Part shown: positions 7,868 to 14,212 of the stretch, in pieces
Layout: each line of letters begins with the position of its first letter
How positions within the stretch are numbered: the stretch's first letter is position 1
Virus record (IMG/VR): IMGVR_UViG_3300045994_000756
Span: 1-24,228 of that record
Reading direction: 5' to 3' (one strand)
Length of the DNA stretch: 24,228 nucleotides
From: a virus
Program-made: the position numbers and the translations under genes
Notes under the pieces: generated by a model
What the model was told of the DNA's origin: nothing
Databases searched by the model: none
What the model saw: the letters and a program-made list of their open reading frames with translations, nothing else

Positions 7868-9766
7868 CTAGTTCACGAAGTTGGTGTGGTTGACGGCCGG
7901 CGTGAGATGACGCCGGTCTTCGGCGTTAGGCATCGCGCGCCGGCTCTCAGCGTCAGGTGCGAACGAGCGCTGCTCGGCGCTGAGCGTCGTGCGTCGACTC
8001 TCGGCGCTGGGGGCATACGTGCGCTGCTCGGCGCCGAGCGTGTAGGTGCGCTCGTTGGCGACGAAGAACAGCGCCGCGCCGTTTTGCATCGACGCGAATT
8101 GTGTGAACGCCGGCATCGCCTGCACGGCGCTCAGGACGATCTTCGAGACAGCCGAAGCAGTTTGGCCAAATGCGGGCAGCGTCTGGCTGGCCGTGGCGAC
8201 ACGCGCAGCCACGGCGGGCACAGTAGCCGTGGCTGTCTGGCCGAATGCTGGCAGGGTCTGCGCGGCCGTGGCGGCCACACGCGCCGCCGCTGTGGCAGTC
8301 TGACCAAAAGCCGGCAGTGTTTGTGCGCCGGTCACCGTGACCCTGACCGTCGCGGTGGCGGTCTGACTGAACGCCGGCAGCGTCTGCGCGGCATTGATCA
8401 CAGCGCTGCCCGCCGCGATCAGGGCGGCGTTGGCTGTCTGTCCGAACGCCGGCAATGTCTGCGCGGCGTTGAGCGAAGCGATGGCGGCGGCCGTAGCGGT
8501 TTGGCTGAAGGTCGGCAGTGTCTGTGCCGCGGTCAACCCCGCGCGCGAGACGACCGTAGCAGCCTGACTGAAGGCCGGCAGGGTCTGCGCGGCGGTGATC
8601 GCCGCGGGTGCGGCCGCCGCGCTGGCCGTGGCGGTTTGACCAAACGCCGGCAGCGTCTGGGCAGCATTGAGCTTGCCGATCAAGGCGCCCGTGCTCGCGA
8701 CTGTCGCACCAGCCAGCGTGCTCGCAACTGTTGCGGCGATGTTGAGCTTTGCAGCGCTCGTCACCGTCGCGTCGGCCAGCGTTGCGCTCAGCGTGCCGCT
8801 GGCCGATGCTGAGCCGGCAAATGGCGTCTGGTACGTGACAACCAGGGCCGGGCCGTAGCCGTTGCCGGGGGCGCCCTCAACTGCAAAGATTGCGCGGTCG
8901 CCGGGCGTGTCGTTCTCAACACGCAGCATCAAGCCGTAGTTGGCGAACGTGCCGTTGATCCAGCCTTCGACCGTCTTGTTCAGGTTCGAGTTGCCGAGCA
9001 ACCACTCGACTCCGAAGGCCAAGTGCGGGATGTCGGCGACGAACACGGGCTCGGGGTCGATGTCGCCGGAGCCGAGCGCTCCCGGCGTCGTCCAGGCGTT
9101 CGTGCCGTCGTAGGTGTCCCAGGTCAGTCCGCCCTGAGTCCAGTTACGCAGCAGACGATAGGCCGACACGCGTTGGGTGCCCGCCGTGTCGTTGGTGTAT
9201 CCGGTCAGGCGCAGTTCGGTCGTGACAACATCCCGGCCGACAGGCAGGTTGCTGAGGCCGGCGAAACGGAGGAAGTAATTCCCGAAGTAGCCCGCGACTG
9301 AGTCGTTCGAGAAGTACAGCTCAAAGTTCGCGCCGAAGTTCGTCGTCGGGCTGCTGCTGAAGGCCGTCGTGTCGATGACGCCGACGAAGCCGCCGATGTA
9401 GCCGCCCTGGGTGTTCTCAGAGATGATGGCAGTGGTCGGGCTGACGCTCTGGTGGATCGCTTTCGCGCTCAGGGTGGCATCGGCCAGCGTGGCGGTCACC
9501 GTGCCGGAGATCGGCGTCAGCGGGAGCGTTCCGGTCGCCGCTACCGTCGCGCCAGCCAGCGTAGCGGTGACGGTGCCCTTGATGTTGAGCGCGCCGGTCG
9601 CCGCTACCGTCGCGCCTGCGAGCGCGACGTTGAGCGTGCCGATGCGGGTTGGTGTCGTTGCGGCTGGCCAGAACTCCGCACCCGCGATCACACTCGCTGC
9701 CGAGCCGCGGCTCGACCTGACGATCTCGGTCGTCTGGAGACCGCGGCGCCGGAACGCTTTGCCCAC
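7868..9766 (-). CDS. Repeat-rich DNRLRE adhesin/tail-fibre protein
   Basis: The protein has 632 aa, reads from a GTG at 9766, and ends in TAG. Order of modules: basic N-terminus (1-20); three LAGATVAATG-type repeats (43-103); a DNRLRE/CBM96-like beta domain (about 115-315, with LRFAGLSNLPVG, TTELRLTGYTND, SAYRLLRNWTQGGLTWDTYDG and GLMLRVEN); two more ATL-type repeats (320-365); eight copies plus one degenerate copy of an AAQTLPAFGQTATA repeat (366-562); and a charged C-terminus of AExRR repeats (570-621). DNRLRE domains are carbohydrate-associated in other proteins. I infer a fibre or adhesin whose repeats form a stalk. The repeats flank the globular domain on both sides, as if it was inserted into an array. 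Confidence 0.75.
   Translation of the reverse strand: MGKAFRRRGLQTTEIVRSSRGSAASVIAGAEFWPAATTPTRIGTLNVALAGATVAATGALNIKGTVTATLAGATVAATGTLPLTPISGTVTATLADATLSAKAIHQSVSPTTAIISENTQGGYIGGFVGVIDTTAFSSSPTTNFGANFELYFSNDSVAGYFGNYFLRFAGLSNLPVGRDVVTTELRLTGYTNDTAGTQRVSAYRLLRNWTQGGLTWDTYDGTNAWTTPGALGSGDIDPEPVFVADIPHLAFGVEWLLGNSNLNKTVEGWINGTFANYGLMLRVENDTPGDRAIFAVEGAPGNGYGPALVVTYQTPFAGSASASGTLSATLADATVTSAAKLNIAATVASTLAGATVASTGALIGKLNAAQTLPAFGQTATASAAAAPAAITAAQTLPAFSQAATVVSRAGLTAAQTLPTFSQTATAAAIASLNAAQTLPAFGQTANAALIAAGSAVINAAQTLPAFSQTATATVRVTVTGAQTLPAFGQTATAAARVAATAAQTLPAFGQTATATVPAVAARVATASQTLPAFGQTASAVSKIVLSAVQAMPAFTQFASMQNGAALFFVANERTYTLGAEQRTYAPSAESRRTTLSAEQRSFAPDAESRRAMPNAEDRRHLTPAVNHTNFVN
7904..8059 (-). 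repeat. C-terminal AExRR repeats of the adhesin
   Basis: Residues 570-621 of the adhesin repeat an 8-10 residue unit, for example ERTYTLGAEQ, RTYAPSAESR, RTTLSAEQ, RSFAPDAESR and RAMPNAEDR. The pattern is charged and strand-forming, unlike the Ala/Thr repeats before it. It may be the docking segment for the small adaptor encoded next. Confidence 0.7.
8081..8671 (-). repeat. Nine-copy QTLPAFGQTA coding repeat
   Basis: Nine in-frame units of about 21-25 codons each encode AAQTLPAFGQTATA followed by a variable Ala/Val/Ile-rich spacer. Eight units keep the QTLP-(A/T)-F-(G/S)-Q core and the ninth is degenerate (VQAMPAFTQFAS). Synonymous codons differ between copies at the DNA level, so the repeat is old or under protein-level selection rather than a fresh slippage product. 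Confidence 0.85.
8672..8809 (-). repeat. ATL-type coding repeats, second block
   Basis: Two units of the form LSATLADATVTSAAKLN and ASTLAGATVASTGAL follow the DNRLRE-like domain. They match the block at 9458-9640 on the other side of that domain. Confidence 0.75.
9458..9640 (-). repeat. ATL-type coding repeats, first block
   Basis: Three units of about 20 residues (NVALAGATVAATGALN, TATLAGATVAATGTLP, TATLADATLSAKA) precede the DNRLRE-like domain. They are homologous to the second block at 8672-8809. Confidence 0.75.
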
Positions 9767-9771
9767 GCGCG

Positions 9772-10569
9772 CTACCCGTTAACGACTTCGCACACCAGCT
9801 CGAAGATGCCTGTCGCCGCGGCGTCCGGCTGCACGAGCGCCATCAGGGCGCTGCTGGTATAGATTTCCGGCATGCCGGTCTTCAGGAAGTCGTGCGTGTC
9901 GCCGAAGTTCGCGATGGGCACGCGGCCGCTCCACAAGCGGCGCAGCACCAGCACGTTGAACGTGCCGACCGTCGCGACCGTGCTGGTCACCGACTCGATC
10001 TTCTGCACGCCCGTGTCGCCGGCCTGCAGCGGCAGCTGCAGCATGCGGCCGACGATGGGCGCGACGCCGGTGGCGATCACGCCCGTGGTGCGCGCCGCGA
10101 CGCCGCTCTGGTTCGTGTACGTGACGGCGATGGACTGATTGCCCGTGAACGCCGTGACGGCTTCGATCCAGATTTCCGTGTTCGTGAAGTCAGTGCCGCC
10201 GATCACACGCGTGCTGTAGCTCGGCTGCGTGGCGAGCGTGGTCGCGGCGTTGAAGGCGTAAGCCCCGGCTTTGAACAGGCAGTCGAAGAGCGCGATGCGA
10301 CACGCCACCGTGGATCCAAAAGAGATGCCGGCGATGTAGCCGGTAGCGGCGCCGCCGAAGGCGTTGATGACTGGGAAGCCGGCGTCCGCGTCCGTGGGTA
10401 CGAGACCGTTGGCCGTGTTCGTGCCGGCGAGCACACCCGCGCCGGGGTTGCCAGCGGCTTGCAGCACCTGCGTGACCGCCAGGGCAACAGCCGTCACGCT
10501 CGCGGTCTTGATGATCTGCACGCGTTGGCTGGGCGCCGCGATCAGACCGTCGAGCGTGATGATGGCCAT
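9772..10569 (-). CDS. Conserved-looking virion protein, 265 aa
   Basis: The ATG overlaps the upstream TAA by one base (TAATG) and follows an AAGGGA site. The product begins MAIITLDGLIAAPSQRVQIIKTASVTAVA and alternates short helices and strands. A Gly/Ala-rich central part and a C-terminal segment (RRLWSGRVPIANFGDTHDFLKTG) precede a final strand ending FELVCEVVNG. No catalytic motif or membrane segment is clear. It lies between the paralogue pair and the repeat adhesin, so a tail-tip, baseplate-like or fibre-attachment role is plausible. I do not recognise the family. It ends in TAG, with the next gene starting 5 bases on. Confidence 0.75.
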   Translation of the reverse strand: MAIITLDGLIAAPSQRVQIIKTASVTAVALAVTQVLQAAGNPGAGVLAGTNTANGLVPTDADAGFPVINAFGGAATGYIAGISFGSTVACRIALFDCLFKAGAYAFNAATTLATQPSYSTRVIGGTDFTNTEIWIEAVTAFTGNQSIAVTYTNQSGVAARTTGVIATGVAPIVGRMLQLPLQAGDTGVQKIESVTSTVATVGTFNVLVLRRLWSGRVPIANFGDTHDFLKTGMPEIYTSSALMALVQPDAAATGIFELVCEVVNG

Positions 10570-10970
10570 TACGCGTTCCCTTCCGTCAGCGTCAGCGCGG
10601 TCACGTTAAAGATCTGAGCGACGGCAAACACGGCGTTGTCGACGATCATGTCGGTGCCGGTCGTGCCGACCGTGCCCTGCCAGTGACACGTGGTGCCGGC
10701 CGAGTCGTAGATGCGGAAGTGCGCGGCGGTGCCGGCGGCGTCGGCAGATGGGTCGGTCCAGGTGCCTGCGAGTGTTTTCGTACCGCCCGAGGCTGCAGCC
10801 AGCCAGTCCGACGGCAGGGTCAGCGTGGCGAGCACGGTGCCTGTATCGGCCGCGGCGCAGTTGGCCGGCGCGGCGCCGGTGCGGATGCGCATGATCGGCG
10901 TGACGCCAACGGCCGACTCGGTGGCGTCGAGGCGGGCGTTTCGGACAGCGACGGAGAACTGCAGCGCCAT
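10569..10970 (-). CDS. Small virion protein, tandem paralogue 2
   Basis: The protein has 133 aa, starts after a GGGAG site, and follows its paralogue by 1 base. It shares with the protein encoded just upstream the N-terminal VRNARLD motif, the RTGAAPANCA segment, and a near-identical C-terminal part (DSAGTTCHWQGTVGTTGTDM then IVDNAVFAVAQ). Both are 133 residues, so this is a tandem duplication. The paired Cys residues (in PANC and TTCH) are conserved between the copies. Beta-rich, no signal peptide; a minor structural component is likely. Function unknown. Confidence 0.8.
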   Translation of the reverse strand: MALQFSVAVRNARLDATESAVGVTPIMRIRTGAAPANCAAADTGTVLATLTLPSDWLAAASGGTKTLAGTWTDPSADAAGTAAHFRIYDSAGTTCHWQGTVGTTGTDMIVDNAVFAVAQIFNVTALTLTEGNA

Positions 10971-10971
10971 A

Positions 10972-11373
10972 TCAGGCTCCCGGTGCGGTCTTGCTGAAGG
11001 CCGTGACCTGCACGGTCTGCGACAGGGCGATCACCGCGTTGTCGATGATCATGTCGGTGCCCGTCGTGCCCACGGTGCCCTGCTCGTGGCACGTGGTGCC
11101 AGCGCTGTCGACGAAGCGGTAGTAGCCCGCTGTGCCGGCCGCAAGCCCGGTCGAGCTGAGCGGCAGAGAACTCAGCGCCTTTGCTCCTGCGGACGCGGCT
11201 GCGGCCCAGTCGGCGGCCAAGGTGTACTCGACCAGCAGCGTGCCGGTCTGCGCCGTGGCGCAGTTGGCCGGCGGCGCACCGCTCAGGATGCGGAGCTTGG
11301 CCGAGGCGCCCATGGTGGTCTCGATGGAATCGAGCATGCCGTTGCGGACGGCGGCCGAGAATTGGACAGTCAT
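10972..11373 (-). CDS. Small virion protein, tandem paralogue 1
   Basis: The protein has 133 aa and begins MTVQFSAAVRNGMLDSIET. The start has AAGGAAG upstream, provided by palindromic motif copy D, so this gene opens the block that runs on to the adhesin. It is homologous to the next gene along its whole length (LSGAPPANCA; DSAGTTCHEQGTVGTTGTDM; IIDNAVIALSQ) and more distantly to the 147-aa protein at 5269-5712. The family looks like a compact beta sandwich. Role unknown. Confidence 0.8.
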   Translation of the reverse strand: MTVQFSAAVRNGMLDSIETTMGASAKLRILSGAPPANCATAQTGTLLVEYTLAADWAAAASAGAKALSSLPLSSTGLAAGTAGYYRFVDSAGTTCHEQGTVGTTGTDMIIDNAVIALSQTVQVTAFSKTAPGA

Positions 11374-11381
11374 TTAGTTCT

Positions 11382-11400
11382 TCCTTCGACCTAAGTTAGA
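11382..11400 (-). promoter_or_regulatory. Intergenic palindromic motif, copy D
   Basis: The minus strand reads TCTAACTTAGGTCGAAGGA. It keeps the end of the left half-site, a central C and a right half-site with one mismatch. It overlaps the upstream TAA (11396-11398) and supplies the ribosome site of the gene starting at 11373. Confidence 0.6.
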
Positions 11401-12055
11401 GCCCGCCGTACGCGGTAACGCCGCGAGCGCGACGCGCACGTTCCTGTTCGAGCTTGGCTCTGTCGCAGTACGCTACGAACCGTGCCGCGAAGTCGTCGGA
11501 CTTGCGACGGTCGAAGGTCTCGGCGTCTTGCTTGTCGTAGGCGCGGTGCTTCATCCACAGCAGCAGGCCGAGGTGATGCATCGCGTCGATCTCGAAGGCC
11601 TGCTCGCCCGCATCCGTGATCGGCAGCAGCGGCAGGCGGCAGACCGACAGGTTCAGCGTCACGGTCTCGTTGGGCATCGGGTGGATGCGCACGGCGTGGG
11701 GCTCGAGCCCCAGCACCACGTGCTTGACCAGGCCGAGCTGCGTGGCCAGAAAGTACAGCCCGCGCCTGTCGGCCTGCTCAGCGGTGAGCAGCTCGACTTC
11801 GCGGCCAGTGTCGGCGCGCGTGGCCTTGCGGATGTTCAGGATCGACGCATGAGTCGTGTACCAGTCGGTGCCGGGCACGATGGCGAGCTGAGTCACCACC
11901 GCGGTGCGCGCGTCGATGATGCCGTTCGTCTTGCGGCAGAACTGTTGCTGCGCGTCGTCCTGGAAGCCGAAGACTTCCTCGTCGCTCCACAGGAACGGCG
12001 CTACGGTGTCGCTCATCTCGCTGCGGAAGACGGCGAGCAATTCGCTGGAGTTCAT
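11396..12055 (-). CDS. Head-to-tail adaptor-like protein
   Basis: The protein has 219 aa. It begins MNSSELLAVFRSEMSDTVAPF, then WSDEEVFGFQDDAQQQFCRKT: an all-helical N-terminus typical of phage adaptor (neck) proteins that sit under the portal and bridge to the tail. A beta-containing middle (residues 55-140) and a C-terminal charged helix (KHRAYDKQDAETFDRRKSDDF) complete the pattern. Family assignment is from sequence style and context, since I cannot run a profile search. The start overlaps the Rz gene's stop as ATGA. Its placement just after the lysis cassette rather than beside the portal is unusual. Confidence 0.7.
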   Translation of the reverse strand: MNSSELLAVFRSEMSDTVAPFLWSDEEVFGFQDDAQQQFCRKTNGIIDARTAVVTQLAIVPGTDWYTTHASILNIRKATRADTGREVELLTAEQADRRGLYFLATQLGLVKHVVLGLEPHAVRIHPMPNETVTLNLSVCRLPLLPITDAGEQAFEIDAMHHLGLLLWMKHRAYDKQDAETFDRRKSDDFAARFVAYCDRAKLEQERARRARGVTAYGGL

Positions 12056-12666
12056 GGTGGGGCCACCCCGCCGGAGTTTGCGATGCGAGGCCCCGTGGCG
12101 GTTTGGGAAACGAGGTCGATGATCCCCGCACGAGAGCCCTCAGCCGCCAGAGGAACACCGCTCTCGATCTGGTCGGGCTGCAGGCACGAAGCTCGCACGT
12201 ACCCCTGCAAGCCAATCACTTGGTTGGCGAGGCGTCCTGCATCTCCCGCCACGCTTTCATATCGCTCTGCGCACGCGCCGAGTAGTTGACGATCGTCGGG
12301 GCGAGCATCAATGACGGGTCCGGCTTGGGGTTGCGTGCGGGGGGCTGGGGCACGAGGACTTTGCAGTCGTGTGCGCAGCCGATCAAGCTCGCTGCGAGCG
12401 TCAAGCTCAGCAGCATGTTGAGCTTCTGTGCGGGCAATGTCTTCAACATGGGACTTCTCCGTGGCGGCAATTTTCTTGGCGAACTCGGCGTCGGCCAGCT
12501 TCTTCGCTTCGGCCATGCCCTCGTCGTAGCCGCGTTGCAGCTCGGCTGTGGCCTTGGCCGCGCCGATGTCGCGCTCGTGCTTGACGAACGCAGCAAACGC
12601 TCCGAGCGCGCCGGCAACGACGAGCGCGTAGATCAAGGGCTTGACCCACCAGAGCGTGAGGTTCAC
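12052..12666 (-). CDS. Rz: Rz-like i-spanin
   Basis: The protein has 204 aa and starts with GTG overlapping the endolysin stop as GTGA. An N-terminal membrane anchor (about residues 9-27, IYALVVAGALGAFAAFV) is followed by a long charged coiled coil (about 28-105). This is the layout of inner-membrane spanins, which span the periplasm and fuse inner and outer membranes in the last lysis step. The C-terminal half (Pro-rich, then residues 128-204) is longer than in lambda Rz. The Rz1-like lipoprotein partner is encoded entirely within this gene in another frame (12216-12449), which supports the call. It is downstream of and coupled to the GH19 endolysin. Confidence 0.85.
   Translation of the reverse strand: MNLTLWWVKPLIYALVVAGALGAFAAFVKHERDIGAAKATAELQRGYDEGMAEAKKLADAEFAKKIAATEKSHVEDIARTEAQHAAELDARSELDRLRTRLQSPRAPAPRTQPQAGPVIDARPDDRQLLGACAERYESVAGDAGRLANQVIGLQGYVRASCLQPDQIESGVPLAAEGSRAGIIDLVSQTATGPRIANSGGVAPP
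12216..12449 (-). CDS. Rz1: Rz1-like o-spanin lipoprotein nested in Rz
   Basis: A 77-aa frame lies wholly inside the Rz gene. I choose the ATG at 12449 because GGAG lies 7 bases upstream; the longer open frame before it has no such support. The product has a short basic start, a hydrophobic stretch (MLLSLTLAASLIGC) and a lipobox with LIGC, so Cys25 would be lipidated after signal peptidase II cleavage. The mature part is Pro-rich (VLVPQPPARNPKPDPS), as in Rz1 proteins, which sit in the outer membrane and bind the Rz C-terminus. Full nesting matches the lambda arrangement. Confidence 0.85.
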   Translation of the reverse strand: MLKTLPAQKLNMLLSLTLAASLIGCAHDCKVLVPQPPARNPKPDPSLMLAPTIVNYSARAQSDMKAWREMQDASPTK

Positions 12667-13274
12667 GAGAAAGCCTCCAGCGCCATGGCGGTGCGCCGCT
12701 TGCGGTCGTCGATGCCCAGCAGCTTCGAGTTGATGGCCCGCGTGACCGACTCGACGCTGCCGGTGTCGGCCAGCGAGTTGATGTGCTTGTCTTTCCAGTA
12801 CCAGCCGGCCGTGATGCAGGCGTCACCGGGCAGCGCCACCAGCTCGGGCTGCTCGGCGTACGGCAGGCCGCAGTCGGTGCCGCAGCGTGCGTAGTTGTCG
12901 CGGAACGTGAGCTGAATCAGGCCGCGGCCGCGGTACTTCCAACCGTCGCCGCTCATGGTGTCGCCGTTGCCGAAGCGGTTTGCGTAGACCGTGTTGGCCA
13001 GGGCTTGCGGCTTGCCGACCAGGCTCTGCGCCATGGCCAGGTTGATCACGCGCGTAGGCCAGTTGGCGCGGATGCCTTCAGGCCGGCTGTACCAGAGCGA
13101 CTCTTCCAGGCGCGCGAAACCGCCCGACTCGTGGCCGCACTGCCCAACGAAGTGGGCGACCCGCAGCGGCGTGTTGATCTCGTAGAGGGCACACACCTTC
13201 GCCAGCGGCTCTGCGAAGAGCCGGGCTTGCGTCGGATTGATTCCCGCCGCGATCAAAGTGGCGACGGTGATCAT
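12663..13274 (-). CDS. GH19 chitinase-like endolysin
   Basis: The protein has 203 aa, a single GH19 domain without a peptidoglycan-binding module. The catalytic region is visible: GHESGGF with Glu49 as the likely general acid and ARLEESLWY with Glu58 as the likely second acidic residue. The GH19 signature YRGRGLIQLT is at about 114-123. Phage GH19 enzymes cleave the glycan strands of peptidoglycan. There is no signal peptide or SAR segment, so export to the periplasm should depend on the holin encoded just upstream. It starts 5 bases after the holin-like gene and overlaps Rz by 4 bases, giving the order holin, endolysin, Rz/Rz1. Confidence 0.9.
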   Translation of the reverse strand: MITVATLIAAGINPTQARLFAEPLAKVCALYEINTPLRVAHFVGQCGHESGGFARLEESLWYSRPEGIRANWPTRVINLAMAQSLVGKPQALANTVYANRFGNGDTMSGDGWKYRGRGLIQLTFRDNYARCGTDCGLPYAEQPELVALPGDACITAGWYWKDKHINSLADTGSVESVTRAINSKLLGIDDRKRRTAMALEAFS

Positions 13275-13279
13275 GTCGC

Positions 13280-13489
13280 TTACTCTTTCGGACCTTGGGG
13301 CAAGCCGCGGGCGACCATGAAGGTCAGGAAGCCGATGGCCGGGCCGGCGATCTTGAGCAGCGGGTAGGCTTCGAGCACGGCCTGCTGGTCGGCGATCGGC
13401 AGCTGCAGCCAGTACGCGGCCGCGCCGGACGCGAAGAACACCACGTAGGTGCTGTAGCGCGTGAAGAGCATCTTGAGGGTGGCGTTCAT
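13280..13489 (-). CDS. Holin-like small membrane protein
   Basis: The protein has 69 aa, with two probable membrane segments at about 13-29 (TYVVFFASGAAAYWLQL) and 44-62 (LLKIAGPAIGFLTFMVARG). A short acidic loop lies between them and the tail is charged (PQGPKE). This is the size and layout of a class II holin. The ATG overlaps the previous stop as ATGA, and the gene immediately precedes the endolysin, which is the main support for a holin role. Sequence alone cannot exclude another small membrane protein. Confidence 0.75.
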   Translation of the reverse strand: MNATLKMLFTRYSTYVVFFASGAAAYWLQLPIADQQAVLEAYPLLKIAGPAIGFLTFMVARGLPQGPKE

Positions 13490-13803
13490 TTTGTGGTCCG
13501 TTGTTCGATCAGTCGGTCGCCGATGCGCTCGACCCGCAGGTCGATCTTGTTCAGCAGCGAGTTGATGCCGCTGATGTGGTCACGCAGCACCGAGTCCTGC
13601 TGCGCGTCGCGCTCGACCTGAACCTTGCGAGCGTCTTCGAGCGAAGCCACCCGCTTGTCCATGGCGTTCCAGGCCGTGAGGCCTGCACCCAGACAGGCGA
13701 TCAGCGTGATGATGTGGCCAAGGTTGACGGTGCCGTCAAACTTCACGCCGTGGCGGAAACGAACTTCTTCCAACGTGCCGGGGCGTGTCTCCACGGGATT
13801 CAC
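13486..13803 (-). CDS. Membrane-anchored coiled-coil protein in the lysis cassette
   Basis: I place the start at a GTG overlapping the upstream TGA as GTGA, giving 105 aa; a longer open frame to 14064 overlaps the neighbouring gene and is rejected. The product has a basic N-terminus, one membrane segment at about 29-46 (HIITLIACLGAGLTAWNAM) and a charged heptad-rich coiled coil from about 48 to 100 that probably faces the periplasm. It lies directly upstream of the holin-like gene and is coupled to it by ATGA. Candidate roles are a holin partner or regulator, by loose analogy to XhlA-type proteins. The family is not recognised. Confidence 0.75.
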   Translation of the reverse strand: MNPVETRPGTLEEVRFRHGVKFDGTVNLGHIITLIACLGAGLTAWNAMDKRVASLEDARKVQVERDAQQDSVLRDHISGINSLLNKIDLRVERIGDRLIEQRTTK

Positions 13804-14159
13804 TCGGCTTCGGTCTGAGCCAGCGCCCAGGCCGCGTCGCGCTCTTTGGCGTCGACCGGGAAGCCGGCCATGGCCGACAGCGCGGCTGCGTGCGGCGCGC
13901 CGGCGGCGGTGAAGTCTTCGCGTGCGCCGCGCAGCACCATCGCCTTGATGGCGGCCACGATGGCTTCCGTACGGGCGACGCCTTGAGGCGTGGTGTCGGT
14001 GATCTCGGGCTCGGGCAGATCGTCTTCCGGCACGCCGCCGGCGGCCATGACTTCCTCGTAGCACATCTCGGGCACGTGGGTGGCGACGCCCTTCTCGAAC
14101 TCGATGGCTCGGCCGAACTTGGACACGACCGTGCGGTCACGACTCATGGTGAATTTCAT
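13800..14159 (-). CDS. Hypothetical virion-region protein, 119 aa
   Basis: The start is an ATG after a GGAGA site. It begins MKFTMSRDRTVVSKFGRAIEF and continues with a short beta-rich domain (about 1-50, including FEKGVATHVPEMCYEEVMAAGG). An acidic Pro-rich linker (PEDDLPEPEITDTTP) and a helical C-terminus (63-119) follow. This N-terminal pattern is, to my memory, common in short phage proteins encoded just after the capsid genes, with no assigned function. It follows a strong UUCG hairpin, so its expression may be set apart from that of the capsid genes. It overlaps the next gene as GTGA. Confidence 0.75.
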   Translation of the reverse strand: MKFTMSRDRTVVSKFGRAIEFEKGVATHVPEMCYEEVMAAGGVPEDDLPEPEITDTTPQGVARTEAIVAAIKAMVLRGAREDFTAAGAPHAAALSAMAGFPVDAKERDAAWALAQTEAE

Positions 14160-14180
14160 GTGTTCTCCGAAAGATGAAGG

Positions 14181-14200
14181 AACGGGGCCGAAGCCCCGTT
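14181..14200 (-). terminator. Strong UUCG-loop hairpin between decoration gene and 119-aa gene
   Basis: The minus strand carries an 8-bp stem AACGGGGC/GCCCCGTT closed by a TTCG loop, a very stable C(UUCG)G-type tetraloop. It starts 12 bases after the TGA at 14213. The sequence after the stem (CCTTCATCTTT) is only weakly T-rich, so it could be a leaky terminator or an RNA-stabilising 3' end. On the plus strand the T run after it is also short. Confidence 0.55.
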
Positions 14201-14212
14201 TTCAGGTCAGGC

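Noticed and set aside
8081-8671. Regular repeats resembling a CRISPR array
   Set aside because: The units are in frame, encode a repeated peptide, vary at synonymous sites and lie inside an intact gene.
13486-14064. Longer 192-aa version of the membrane coiled-coil protein
   Set aside because: The extra N-terminus is Arg-rich shadow of the neighbouring 119-aa gene. The GTG overlapping that gene's stop is the better start.
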